Assembly (NCBI GenBank): GCA_015501585.1
Contig: JADNRY010000496.1
Location: forward strand, 1 to 43,614
Length of the DNA: 43,614 nucleotides
From: Rhodocollybia butyracea
Taxonomy: Eukaryota; Basidiomycota; Agaricomycetes; Agaricales; Omphalotaceae
Direction of reading: 5' to 3'
The notes under the pieces were generated by a model. That model was not told the origin of the DNA and did not search any database. It worked only from the letters and a program-made list of their open reading frames with translations. Positions within the stretch are counted from its first letter, which is position 1. Each line of letters opens with the position of its first letter. Of this stretch, positions 34,256-43,614 are shown in pieces. The position numbers were made by a program, and so were the translations under genes.

Positions 34256-34838
34256 CATAGATGTAGTCTCCGATGCGTTGAAAAAGTCGGGTTTGAGTGC
34301 TAACCACCGGACGGCCAGTCGGGCTACAGTCTCGATAGATAGCCTAGTGTCATATTTCTCTTCATTTCTGGCGAAACCACTTGTGCTATTAGACATGAGT
34401 TTGACGATGGCTACATTGTTGGCAGATTCCAGTCTTAAGGTATGATACCATGTCACATGTGTAAGCATAGAACAACAAGTCACAAGAGCAGTAAAATCAA
34501 CGAACCAGACTGAAGGGGCAATGTGCTGATCACTGCTGAAGCTTTTCTAGCTTTTCACACAAATATGAAGGGGTTCTCCTCTAGAAACAGGTTCAGCATT
34601 GCACATAGTCTGAAAAGTATAAAGGGCTTGGCCTTTTTTGGCACTTCAATAGACAGCGTTTGATTTTGAAGAGAGACTTATCCATGATGGATGAGTGTAC
34701 AATCATAAGAGACAATACGCCACAGACATCGTTTCCAGGTGAACACTTTCTTGAGGGAGAGTCACGGTGGATCCCTCGCTAACTGAATGAGAGTTAATAT
34801 GGAGTCTCTGAGAGCGACGGGGAGCAGTCTGTCGTAGG

Positions 34839-35074
34839 TGATCGGCGCAGTGGGGACTCAGAGCCGTGAGGCTCAGACAACGAGAGATAAGAGATATTGT
34901 TCTATACTACTTGGGCTTATATACTACAGTACGGGTACTCTAAAAGGTATCTACCGGCTCTGTAAGTATTAGTAAGTAGCTAGTAAATACTTAGTAAGGA
35001 AGTACGGAGTGCAATAATTACCGACGCCAGATCCGGAGTTGCGTATTCCGATGTCAAAGCGTCGCATCACAACA
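34839..35074 (-). mobile_element. Solo LTR with flanking repeat
   Basis: 236 bp related to 15653-15879. On the minus strand it starts TGTTGTGATGCG and ends CGCCGATCA, giving TG..CA termini. GTCGTAGG occurs directly on both sides (34831-34838 and 35075-35082), as expected of a target duplication, although 8 bp is longer than the usual 4-6 bp. CTTATATACT is a possible TATA region. No retrotransposon genes nearby. Confidence 0.65.
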
Positions 35075-35213
35075 GTCGTAGGCCTGGAAGAATTGTCATC
35101 AACATACATTGAAATTGATTTTTAAAGCGATGGGCATGTGACCATCACGATTACTCTCAAACTGCTTTAGTGAAGTCGCCTGCTTGGTACTGTTTACGTG
35201 TCAGCTACATCAT

Positions 35214-36402
35214 CTATCCTCTATCTTCCAGAATATCTCTGTTCTGTTCCAAGAACTTGTCTAACTCCCTACCCATATCGAAATCCCGCTCTAGGAACTT
35301 GGGCCAAACTATGTTCTGCAATTCATAAGGTACTACAAATTGGGAGCTCCAGCGACTCGAAGATCCTTCTGCAACCAAAGGAGAGGACACGCTTTGATAC
35401 CCATTGTGGTGTGAATGGTTGCTGTAGGCACGATTGGAATATGAGGGGATGCGTTCGACTTCGGAATCAGGAGTGTACCAGGTCGTATACGAGACGCTTG
35501 GCCCAGGGAGTAAGCTTGTACCATTATACGGCTGAGCGTTGAAGAAAGAATCTTTGACAAAGGGAGATGACGCAGGGAAGAGAAAGTGAGGCCAACAGTG
35601 GGAGGCAGAATTGACTTCTGGCCCAAAGGAGACATCGTTGGAATGGAATAAGACTGATCTAGAAGGTGAATGAACCTCTGAGCCTGTAGTAAAATCTTTG
35701 TCCAAGTGGGAGGCCATAGTCTTCACTCCGGCGCGTCTCGCAGGATTTTTCTCTTTCCTGGAGACTAATTTGCGGCCTACTCTTTCTATTAGAGAATATA
35801 TTTAGGTGAACGCAAACATCGCCAAACGTACGTGGTTTTTTCTTTTTCTTCCCCAACTTCTGTGGCGTCCCTGGTTGTGCACAAGTCTGGTCATCGTACG
35901 GAGGACGGAGCAGCTCTGGATCCACCTCTTCTCGAAAAATCTTTGAATGCAATTTCTTGAGGTCGTCATAGAGGTCTTTCAAAGTATTTTTCATGAGATC
36001 TGATTGAGAGGTAAAACATCCCACTGGACGTAGAGGGCGTTCATCATAAAAAAGCCTCCAAAAGGATTGCATAAGGAGGGCAGCATTTGGCACTCGAGAG
36101 CGCTGCTGGAAAAGCACGAAATCTTCTTCATAATACTCACGAACCCACTTAATAAGGTAGAAGGTTCTACCTATTTCTCGGATTCTGGTACTTGTTAATT
36201 CCGTCATTGCCATTGAGAGATGTACGATATCGCAAGATTGTTCACGCGTCAGGTATGTTTGGACTTTGTGCAGAGAACAGCCTAACAATTGAGCTAGACA
36301 CTGTTCTACTGCGGATGCTTCGTTTGTGCAGTCCAGAAGGTTTGCCAAACGAGCTTGAATTTGATTGCTAACCATAGACATTTCCGAGTCGATACGGGCC
36401 AC
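35214..36402 (-). CDS. Hypothetical protein, 380 aa, basic C-terminal half
   Basis: Two exons (36402-35832 and 35785-35214) with a 46-nt intron give an uninterrupted 380-residue protein. I do not recognise the family. The first half is helical and charged (VEQCLAQLLGCSLHKVQTYL, then LIKWVREYYEEDF and NAALLMQSFWRLFYDERPL). A strongly basic stretch spans the intron (KKKKKPQRVGRKLVSRKEK), which could bind DNA or act as a nuclear signal. The second half is S/P/Y-rich and probably disordered, ending in ELDKFLEQNRDILEDRG. Its IKWVREYY motif recurs twice as an inverted pair at about 37200-37350, so it belongs to a local family. Possibly a transcription-factor-like protein, but that is a guess. Confidence 0.65.
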
Positions 36403-37199
36403 TGATGGATAAGTAGCGAGGAAATGAGGTAAGAGTGAGAATGAAGGTAGAACTAGCAGCTGAGACGCCGCTTTTATAGCTTCCTGGTACTTATATCATT
36501 GACTCATCTGCAAGGGTGTAGATAGCACCAGAGAGATATGACAGAGCATTTACGGCAAAGCTGGATTCGATCTCGCCACATCCTGTCATTTGGGCTCATC
36601 CAGATAGTATAAGAGGAAGTTGGCTCCCTTCTGTCATTTACAAAACTTCAGTTATCAAAAAGACACAGCTCGGTTCAACCGCATTGAATGTACTTACAGA
36701 GTATCGAACAAATTGTCCTAGCTTCGGTGCAACCCCAACAGAGCAGTCCGGAATCAGTGTCTGCTCGAAGCTTGCCGTGTTTTTGTGGACTGTGGCGCAA
36801 CTGTTATATCTTCGGCATTGCGTGACTCATTGTGTGGCAAACTGAATAACGAAAGCATACGCGTCCTTCCTCACTCTCATCTTCGATGCTGTTCAGCACT
36901 CGGCGCTCGGTTGAAGGACACGCATAGCCAGTACAATGGTTTCCATTTCCGGAAGAGACCTGACAGAAGGAATTCACGACAACTTGATTGAGTAGACTGT
37001 ATACAGATGTAACTCAGTATAACTACAGGTATAGGTACAAATGACTGAGGTTATCAAGGCAGAACGTTGAAATATGAAAGATGAATACGAGCCACTCCCC
37101 ATGGTCTGCAAACACAGTTTCTTGAAACATTGCAGAGATCCCCGAGAGCTTCGATGGTGGGCCATAATTTCGTGTCATGGGTACATGGAGACCCCCCCG

Positions 37200-37350
37200 C
37201 GGAGGATGTGTAAGGAATGGAACGTTTAAAAGCCACGTTGTTGCTTTAGTGGCAGCGAGCATTCATAGTACTCTCGAACCCATTTAAGAATCAAATGGGT
37301 TCGTGAGTATTACAAAGACCCCTTGCCGTTCAAGCAGCAGCCTTGCATCC
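37200..37350. pseudogene. Inverted pair of fragments related to the 380-aa gene
   Basis: Arms 37269-37285 and 37293-37309 are inverted copies. On + the right arm reads IKWVREYYKDPLPFKQQP. On - the left arm reads ILKWVREYYECSLPLKQQRG. Both match LIKWVREYYEEDFVLFQQRS of the 380-aa protein. Neither frame stays open for long, so these look like two head-to-head broken relatives meeting at 37289. Confidence 0.6.
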
Positions 37351-38539
37351 AGTGATGGATTGGCCAGAGTCATTCAATCGGTTGGGATTTGCACGTAAAG
37401 TTGCGGGACTTTTCCAAATAGAGAGCAGGATGCACAAAGCATCAAGAGGGTGTTTAAGTACCTGCGATCGATCCGATGAAGCACATATCGAAGTAAGGAA
37501 TCACGATAAAACTGACACACCTTGATGATTGGTCAGAATAGATGGTGGGCGGCCTGGGCCAGCAAGTTCAACGGCGGTAACTAAAATGCCTCCGGGATCC
37601 CCAGCACGAGTAGCTTAAAACTTGCAGTAGCCTATTAGATTGTAAGTTAAATGACTTGAAAGATAGAAAGATTGTGGTATTCACCATTTCACAGACAGCT
37701 CTCAGAGACCCAAGTCGATCTTAGGAGGGGCACGCGCTGCGGCCTTTATACTGACTCGCAAGCCTGAGACTTGACGGTGGGAGAAGGAGGATAAATGTCG
37801 GAACCGGCCAAACGCCCCGAGCCGCTGGTTCACATGCCAATAATCCGCGATATGTGATTTTAGAGTTTGTTCCTTTTGTGAAGGGCGAACGTTCGAACGA
37901 GTTTCTCCACAAACTACGAGCACAAACGGCTACTTCATCATGCACCCGAAATATCTATCGAGACGGTTTATTAAACTTTCGAATTCCAGAATATCCACCT
38001 CTAGCAAACTAATGCACATCTGTCGTCTTCAACAAATAATCACAGCCTAGTGGTTCGAGGAGCCAGCAAAAAATAGCTGTCGAACAGTCAACTTCTGAGA
38101 AAAAGCACACACGTCATAATCTTGAGAGAATTAGACTCCAAAAGGCTCGTAGAAGTAGTCGTGGCGCTGAGATGATCATAAGTTTATAAGCGAAGTACGT
38201 TTTGTGGGTCCAAGATCTTGTTTCTGCTTCATGATGCTACTGATGGAATTGGCATGTACGTGTACGCTTTATCGATCTTTTAGAGCTGTGAGATCTGTGC
38301 TAATGGAATCGATAGAGGCGCATGGGAGTTCATCGTCTCTGGTCTGTCTGAAGTAAATTCCACTCAAAATTCGACTGCCTGAGTGAACATCTCGACAAAT
38401 GTATTCCGCTCGTTCAGGCACATGAACGAACACCCGGCAATCCTTCCTCGTTCTTAAATCGAGATACAATGTGAGTTTGTTGGTATAGCTTGATCCTATG
38501 GATTTCTGGTTCGAATTTACGATGTGCAATCCACCATGT

Positions 38540-38571
38540 TACAGCTCTTTGAAGATACAGCTCTTTGAAGA
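38540..38571. repeat. 16-bp tandem duplication
   Basis: Two perfect adjacent copies of tacagctctttgaaga. Confidence 0.9.
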
Positions 38572-39643
38572 TATCGCTTGTCCAGCTAAGCTACTAATAC
38601 AAGACCTAAATGTGGGTGCGCAATATCCACGAGGTTCCGAATATGGGGTTGCCATCTGGACTACGTCCGTTTTGGTGAGCAAGACTAAATGGTTTCATCG
38701 GGTGGCGAAGCAGCGTTAGTAGGAAAGATGGTCCAAGAGAGTGTGGAAACCCAGGAACAGTTCAGGTGACCGGTGAGCTCTCGAGTTTCTGATTTCATTT
38801 ACCAATGATTTATCACCCTAAATGTATTCCATAGATGGTACACGTCGATGCTCAGTCAACTACTGTGTGTGGTTTCGAAGTTATAAAATCCCATTCAAGG
38901 CGCATCAAGTCTTCCTATCGTTCCTTTGTACATATATCTAATCTCTTCTGCTACCCTTGCCTCAGATTCCCGGTTCAACGTTCAAGGCCGAACGTACCCT
39001 TGGGCAGTGGGATGGTCGTTCTTTGACATCCGCATACTAGACGACAGGTGTGAGCATCTTGACGACTTGAAAACGGGTTCTCTGTTACAGATCTAGAATC
39101 TATGTAATCTATCAATGACCTCCTGCCATCTCCCGTATCCAAAATACGCACTCACCTCTCTCCCGCTGCATACCCACCCACAACGCAATTCTACCACCAC
39201 CTCCTTCACCTCCAAAGAAACCCTAAATCAAAAACTCTTTTGCGTATCTTGTCCTCGTTAAACGATGTTCTCATTCATTTGTGTTCTGTTTCTTTGATGA
39301 AATGACGACGCATTTGAACGCGGATATGTTAGATCCACTAGCTAAGGAGTTAGCCAAGTTTGAGGGCGTACTAGTTGTTGTACCATGATCGTTGGCTTGT
39401 TAGACAGGTGTTTGCGACTGGCGATGGCGAGGTTGGGACACGGATAGGCGGAGCATATCATTGAAATCAAAGGAGGCTAGTTGGTCAGAAGATGGAATTG
39501 AGGGTTTCGAGAAGGTGGGATTGAGGGCTTCGACAAGAAGATCAGGTTGCGGATGAATCGACGAAGGGGCGCCTGAGATGACAGACCAGGAAAACCACGC
39601 CAGAACACCATCGACACCCCATGCACGCCTCATGCACATTACA

Positions 39644-39671
39644 CTTGAAGCTTGAAGCTTGAAGCTTGAAG
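39644..39671. repeat. 7-bp microsatellite-like repeat
   Basis: Four perfect copies of CTTGAAG in tandem. Confidence 0.9.
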
Positions 39672-42028
39672 TACAGAGAACGATTGACCGGGATTATCGA
39701 CAGCAACATCGCCCGCAACTCTCTCTGTATCTCCTCTATTCGCCAAGGTCACCGAAGCTAGCCGGGAAATCTCGTCTTCTACAGCGTCCAATCTTGCATC
39801 TTGCAAGTCGAGGCGTACTGACAGTATCTAAATCCTTCGGTCATGTCGCTCGGATTACAATGTGCTTGTCGAGAGGAGAGATGAAAGCCAGGTGATATTG
39901 GGGTGTTCTATTTCGAACCTTCGCCGTCGTCGCACTGTTCAGCACTTTTCCGAATTGACGTCACTTGATCTACGGCAGGTATGCGAGGCGCTGCAGACGC
40001 AAGTTTCGTGAATCCAAATCGAACTTCGATGCTACTGCAGATTGATTTAGATACACCTGAAGCTTTTTCAGCATCTATTTGAAGGACGTTGGGTGATGCC
40101 GGTGGAGAAGAGTTGCTCATCAAGAGGTTCACAAGGGAATTTCCTCGAGAGTGGTGATGATGATCGACGTCGATGATCGATGACGGCGGTGTGCGATTCA
40201 TTGACGTGGATTACAGCGCGTATTCAGCGACTTGTAGCAGTAGCAGCTCTCCAAATTGTTTGGTTTGATTTTCTGGGCTGCCCAGTGTCTACGAAAAAAA
40301 AGCTTGGGTAGAAAAAACAGATAACTTGCGAGCCATGTGCATGCACTACCAGAGTAATCACCAGTTCCCTTAGTTTCTTCCCCGTTGCTTCTCCTTTCGC
40401 CTTGGATGCCGCCTGAAATTTGAGCAGTACGCCGGAAAAGCACAGAAAGCACGGTTGAGTGTATTAGCGCCCAAGCGCTTTTCTCGGGCCGAACATCTCA
40501 AAAGGGGCGTGATACCATTCTCCCCAACGTTACGCACGTATCCAATCCGCGTCTATTTGATACTCGGCGCACCTATGCAATAATAATTGACATCACCGAC
40601 ACCAGCTGTAACTAGTAAACTCCTAGAACAGCCCCCGATCCCCCAATCCAACTCTAACGATCAACCTCCTTCTTGAGGCTACTGTGTTCGTACGCGCCGC
40701 ACGACTCGCTACAGCAATAGGCAGTTGACCATGGCATCCAGATGCCTCAGTTCTTTCGGCCTGCTCGGGTCCAGCTTGTTGCCCTCGCCCAGTGACAGTG
40801 GCGTCAGGTGGCGTCACCCTAACAGCTTCACCTACCTGGCGGGAGGGACTTGTCACCGAGGAGCACATTGGGACAAAGTATCCCTATGCACTGTCACTAG
40901 GAGATCCAATCTTGTTTATGTCTGGATAGCTTCTATAGCAATACCAGGGGCGCCAATGTCCTATTTCGGGGTGCTGTGGGCGGGCACGCAGCGGAGAGAG
41001 TTGGGCTCGGGTTTTTAATTACAGGCGCTGATCTGATGTGGGTATAGTTAGATTAGATAGATCAGCAGAGGATCTGGTTTCACGTTGTCAAGATCCTCAC
41101 GTCTACTATGCGAATGTCAAGGAACGACCATTCGGGATCACTGCCCAACGGCGTGTCTGGGCTCGAACGAATTTTCGTGATTATATGGTTGTGGATCTGA
41201 AGGGAAAGGAAAGAGATTAGATATATGTATGGAGGAAACAGCAGAGCACGCGTGCCGAATGGGATTTTATCGCGTCTACAGCTTCAACCGGGGTGGTGGT
41301 TTACTACGATTCTGAAAGGTGTGTATATTAGTGAAAATACAGGTCAATGAAACACAGACTCGAGAGCTCACCTGCACTGTTCCTTGGTTTCCATACTCTC
41401 CTTGACCAATACCAGGTCGACGGAAATTAGTGCTAAGGCGGAGCAAAAATCTCTCTAGACAGGGTAGGGATGATAAACTCCAATGACGGCTCCAACGTAC
41501 CGGTAAGGCTATTAATGAGTGTCAATCCACGAGCAGCTGCGCCTCAGTTTATTTCCATATATCGTGAAGCAGAAACGAGGTCCTGAATCCACAAAACATA
41601 GTTGAGTCTATGACCATCTCAGTGCCCGAATTAGTTTCATGGAAAGTAGATAGAAGTGCGCTATTTTTTAGAGGTGGATGATCTGTAGCAAGAAGAAAGT
41701 GTCTATACTCGGATGCGATCGAATTTTTATTCATGAGCTAGTTTTTAATTACCACTCCCAGTACAAGCGGCTACACTCTCAGTAGGTCTCATATTATGGG
41801 CAAAATTTACATATATTACATATATTAATACACAGACTCTTCATACCCTCCCCACTGTAACATCGCTCGAGAGAAGTATGCACTCATGGACTAGCTGTAT
41901 CAAAGTTGGATTTATAGATCCACAGCGCACACTGGCACATAAGTAATGGGCGCAAGGCCTACTAACTAGTACTGCGGGACTTTTGTGTTCCTCGATGGAA
42001 CACCTTCCCTTTTCCTATTCAGAACGAC

Positions 42029-43208
42029 TTACACCGTCACTACACCCGCATACGCGCTACACCCTTCCTCTCGCTCCCCAGATTTAGAACTAACAAACAG
42101 CGCCATCGCGCTCGGGACCGCGTATAACACTACGCATAGAAGCTCCGGGAGAGCGATAAGGGTATACCAGATGATTGGGTCATTTTGGACTTGGAAGGTG
42201 ATAACCAGCGAGGTTATTCCACGGATGAGGAGCAGGATGGAAGTGGTGCTCAATATAAGTGTGGTGCATGTACTTCCCTGTCCATTAGTCAGTTCGGGTT
42301 CAAGTTGGTTTGGGGTAAAAAACCAGAGTAGACGACGAGGCGGAGGGGGAATTGGGGTTAAGGTGCTCAGGTTTTTGTGGGGCTCTACGGCACAGCCATA
42401 TCAAGTTGACCGTATGGAAAACTTGTATGAGAGTGGCAAGAAAGATGATTAGAATACTGGCTTTGACCCAGTTACTAGTACTAGAGAGCGTGCCGGTGGT
42501 GGATCCCCAGTGTGAGTCTCAGTCCGTCAATACTTTGACTTATACCGACTAATTCACAGAGGACTGCGGCGAAGAGGAAGAATTGGTATGGGTGCGGTTC
42601 TGGAGGACCGTATGGAGGGTGGTTTGGGCTGAAGGTGTCTCGGTTGGGGTGGTAGCAGTAGTAATATAGATCAATTGCCTACATCGGTGTTCAAGGGTAA
42701 GTAGCTTGTTTAATAGCGAATGCATCAGACAAGACCCGTGTCCAACTCACCGATATGGATCATGTACAACCGCAAAAAGCGACATATAGCAGTGTAACGA
42801 ATCCTATAGAAAACAACGCTTCATCCGCGACGATCAAAGCGATGATATCTTTTATGTGGACCGAGGCAGTGCGGGTAAGGATTGCTTGGATGATGAAGAC
42901 GACGAGACGATCTGGAGTACAGAAGAACAAGGCTAAATACGCGTTTATGGTGGATAGAATAAGAGCTTCTGCAGAAATAAAACGAGGAAATAGAACGAGA
43001 TACCCACACAGACAGAAAATTCCCACCATCCCAAAAAGGTGTATTCTTTTTTTGAAAAACCGGTAGATGAACCATGCGAGAGGAAAAGGTAGGCCACTGC
43101 GAAGATTATGGAGGCTATGAGAAAGGATGAGGGGATGTCGAGTTCGAGCTCGGAAGCGGTAGGTGTAGCTCGGAGCATGATATCTGGAACTGTTAACACG
43201 GTCGGCAT
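42029..43208 (-). CDS. Multi-pass integral membrane protein (possible premature stop)
   Basis: Exon 1 43208-43004 begins MPTVLTVPDIMLRATPTASE, then a membrane segment (FLIASIIFAVAYLFL). Exon 2 from 42968 gives EALILSTINAYLALFF, FIIQAILTRTASVHIKD and ALFSIGFVTLLYVAF. Later exons give AIDLYYYCYHPNRDTFSPN, a long membrane helix (ASILIIFLATLIQVFHTVNL), and a last exon STTSILLLIRGITSLVITFQ followed by IIWYTLIALPELLCVVLYAV. The pattern, including WYTLIALPELL near the end, is that of fungal seven-helix membrane proteins of unknown role. An in-frame TGA at 42762-42760 precedes the best donor (42750), so either a different donor is used or the gene is broken. Confidence 0.65.
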
Positions 43209-43614
43209 TGTGGAAGTGGACTCTGAACTCTGGAGTCAATGTGCAGCGGCGCGTGCGCAAGTGCTCGTGAAGAAAGCGCGAGAGATCTACCCGAGCTACT
43301 TATATGTGTACAGATCTCCCTTCGCAACGGGATTTGCCTTCGGTATGAATTATAATTATTTCGAATCGCCGTACGTACTAAAGTGCTACTAGCTTACAGC
43401 TCAATGCTTGTTACAGTTACTTAGTTGCTATAGTTGCCAGCTAATCGAAATCCGTTCGGTAGTTTGACATTAACAACACCTTGAGGTTTGAACTTTGTTT
43501 TTCGAGGTGCACTACTGGGTGCACTGCATTATTTATCTTGCATATGGTCGATCAGTCACTGCTTTGAGTTATCGGTGTAGATATATATTGTTATATTAGA
43601 CTAAATTTGCTCTT
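43209..43614. other. Right edge, no recognised gene
   Basis: Probably the 5' flank of the membrane-protein gene. A short + frame (43108-43392) overlaps it on the other strand and shows no motifs. Confidence 0.4.

Larger units (their letters stand above)
37560..42028. other. Long stretch without a recognised gene
   Basis: Several moderate frames exist but carry no family motifs: - 38529-38269, - 40201-39908 (MNRTPPSSIIDVDHHHHSRG, low-complexity), and + 40725-41018 (a hydrophobic SNLVYVWIASIAIPGAPMSY segment). Any of them could be an exon of a gene I cannot assemble. Simple repeats at 38540-38571 and 39644-39671 are listed separately. Confidence 0.4.

Noticed and set aside
41985..42452. 155-codon frame on + as a gene.
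   Set aside because: It lies antisense to exons of the membrane-protein gene, whose hydrophobic segments and splice sites explain the sequence better.
1..43614. CRISPR arrays, rRNA genes or bacterial-type operons.
   Set aside because: None seen; gene structure throughout is spliced and fungal.

Overview
The window looks like nuclear DNA of an Agaricomycete (mushroom-forming basidiomycete). Nearly every recognisable gene is split by many 45-65 nt GT..AG introns, some exons are only 10-27 nt long, and the families are typical of this group: DUF6533 membrane proteins, DUF6589/RecQ-like helicase pairs, zinc-ribbon alpha-kinases, an AA14 lytic polysaccharide monooxygenase and a DHA2-type MFS transporter. 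Few host genes are intact. Most of the structure comes from transposons and decayed duplicates.

Region 1 (1-11400) is a segmental duplication of about 4 kb (unit A from base 1 to ~4440, unit B ~7440-11290). Each unit carries a DUF6533 membrane-protein gene on + and an unidentified, frame-broken locus on -. Only unit A contains a protein-kinase-like pseudogene. Region 2 (11422-15512) is a 4.1 kb element bounded by imperfect 67-bp terminal inverted repeats (TIRs), with a DUF6589 gene and a RecQ-like helicase facing each other. Both 3' ends look cut where they meet, so it is probably an internally deleted member of a larger element. A solo LTR follows (15653-15879).

Region 3 (17590-22900) holds an AA14 LPMO pseudogene broken by a 1146-bp TIR element with a 7-bp target duplication. 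Next to it is an apparently intact 18-exon 4-coumarate-CoA-ligase-like gene ending in the peroxisomal signal SKL. Region 4 (24195-25167) is a pair of nested PIF/Harbinger-type MITEs with TAA/TTA target duplications.

Region 5 (25737-31684) is the most striking part. It is a 5948-bp transposon with identical 70-bp TIRs and a perfect 6-bp target duplication. It has an intact seven-exon integrase-fold (DDE) transposase, a convergent alpha-type protein kinase gene apparently carried as cargo, and a second partial integrase-core segment. It looks recent and may be mobile. Downstream are an MFS transporter with two lesions, a 187-bp hAT-type MITE with an 8-bp target duplication, a second solo LTR with flanking repeats, an unrecognised 380-aa gene with relatives in an inverted pair nearby, a long stretch with little recognisable coding, and a multi-pass membrane-protein gene at the right end.

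Coordinates of exons were worked out by hand from splice signals and protein continuity. No database search was possible, so family names rest on recalled family motifs.
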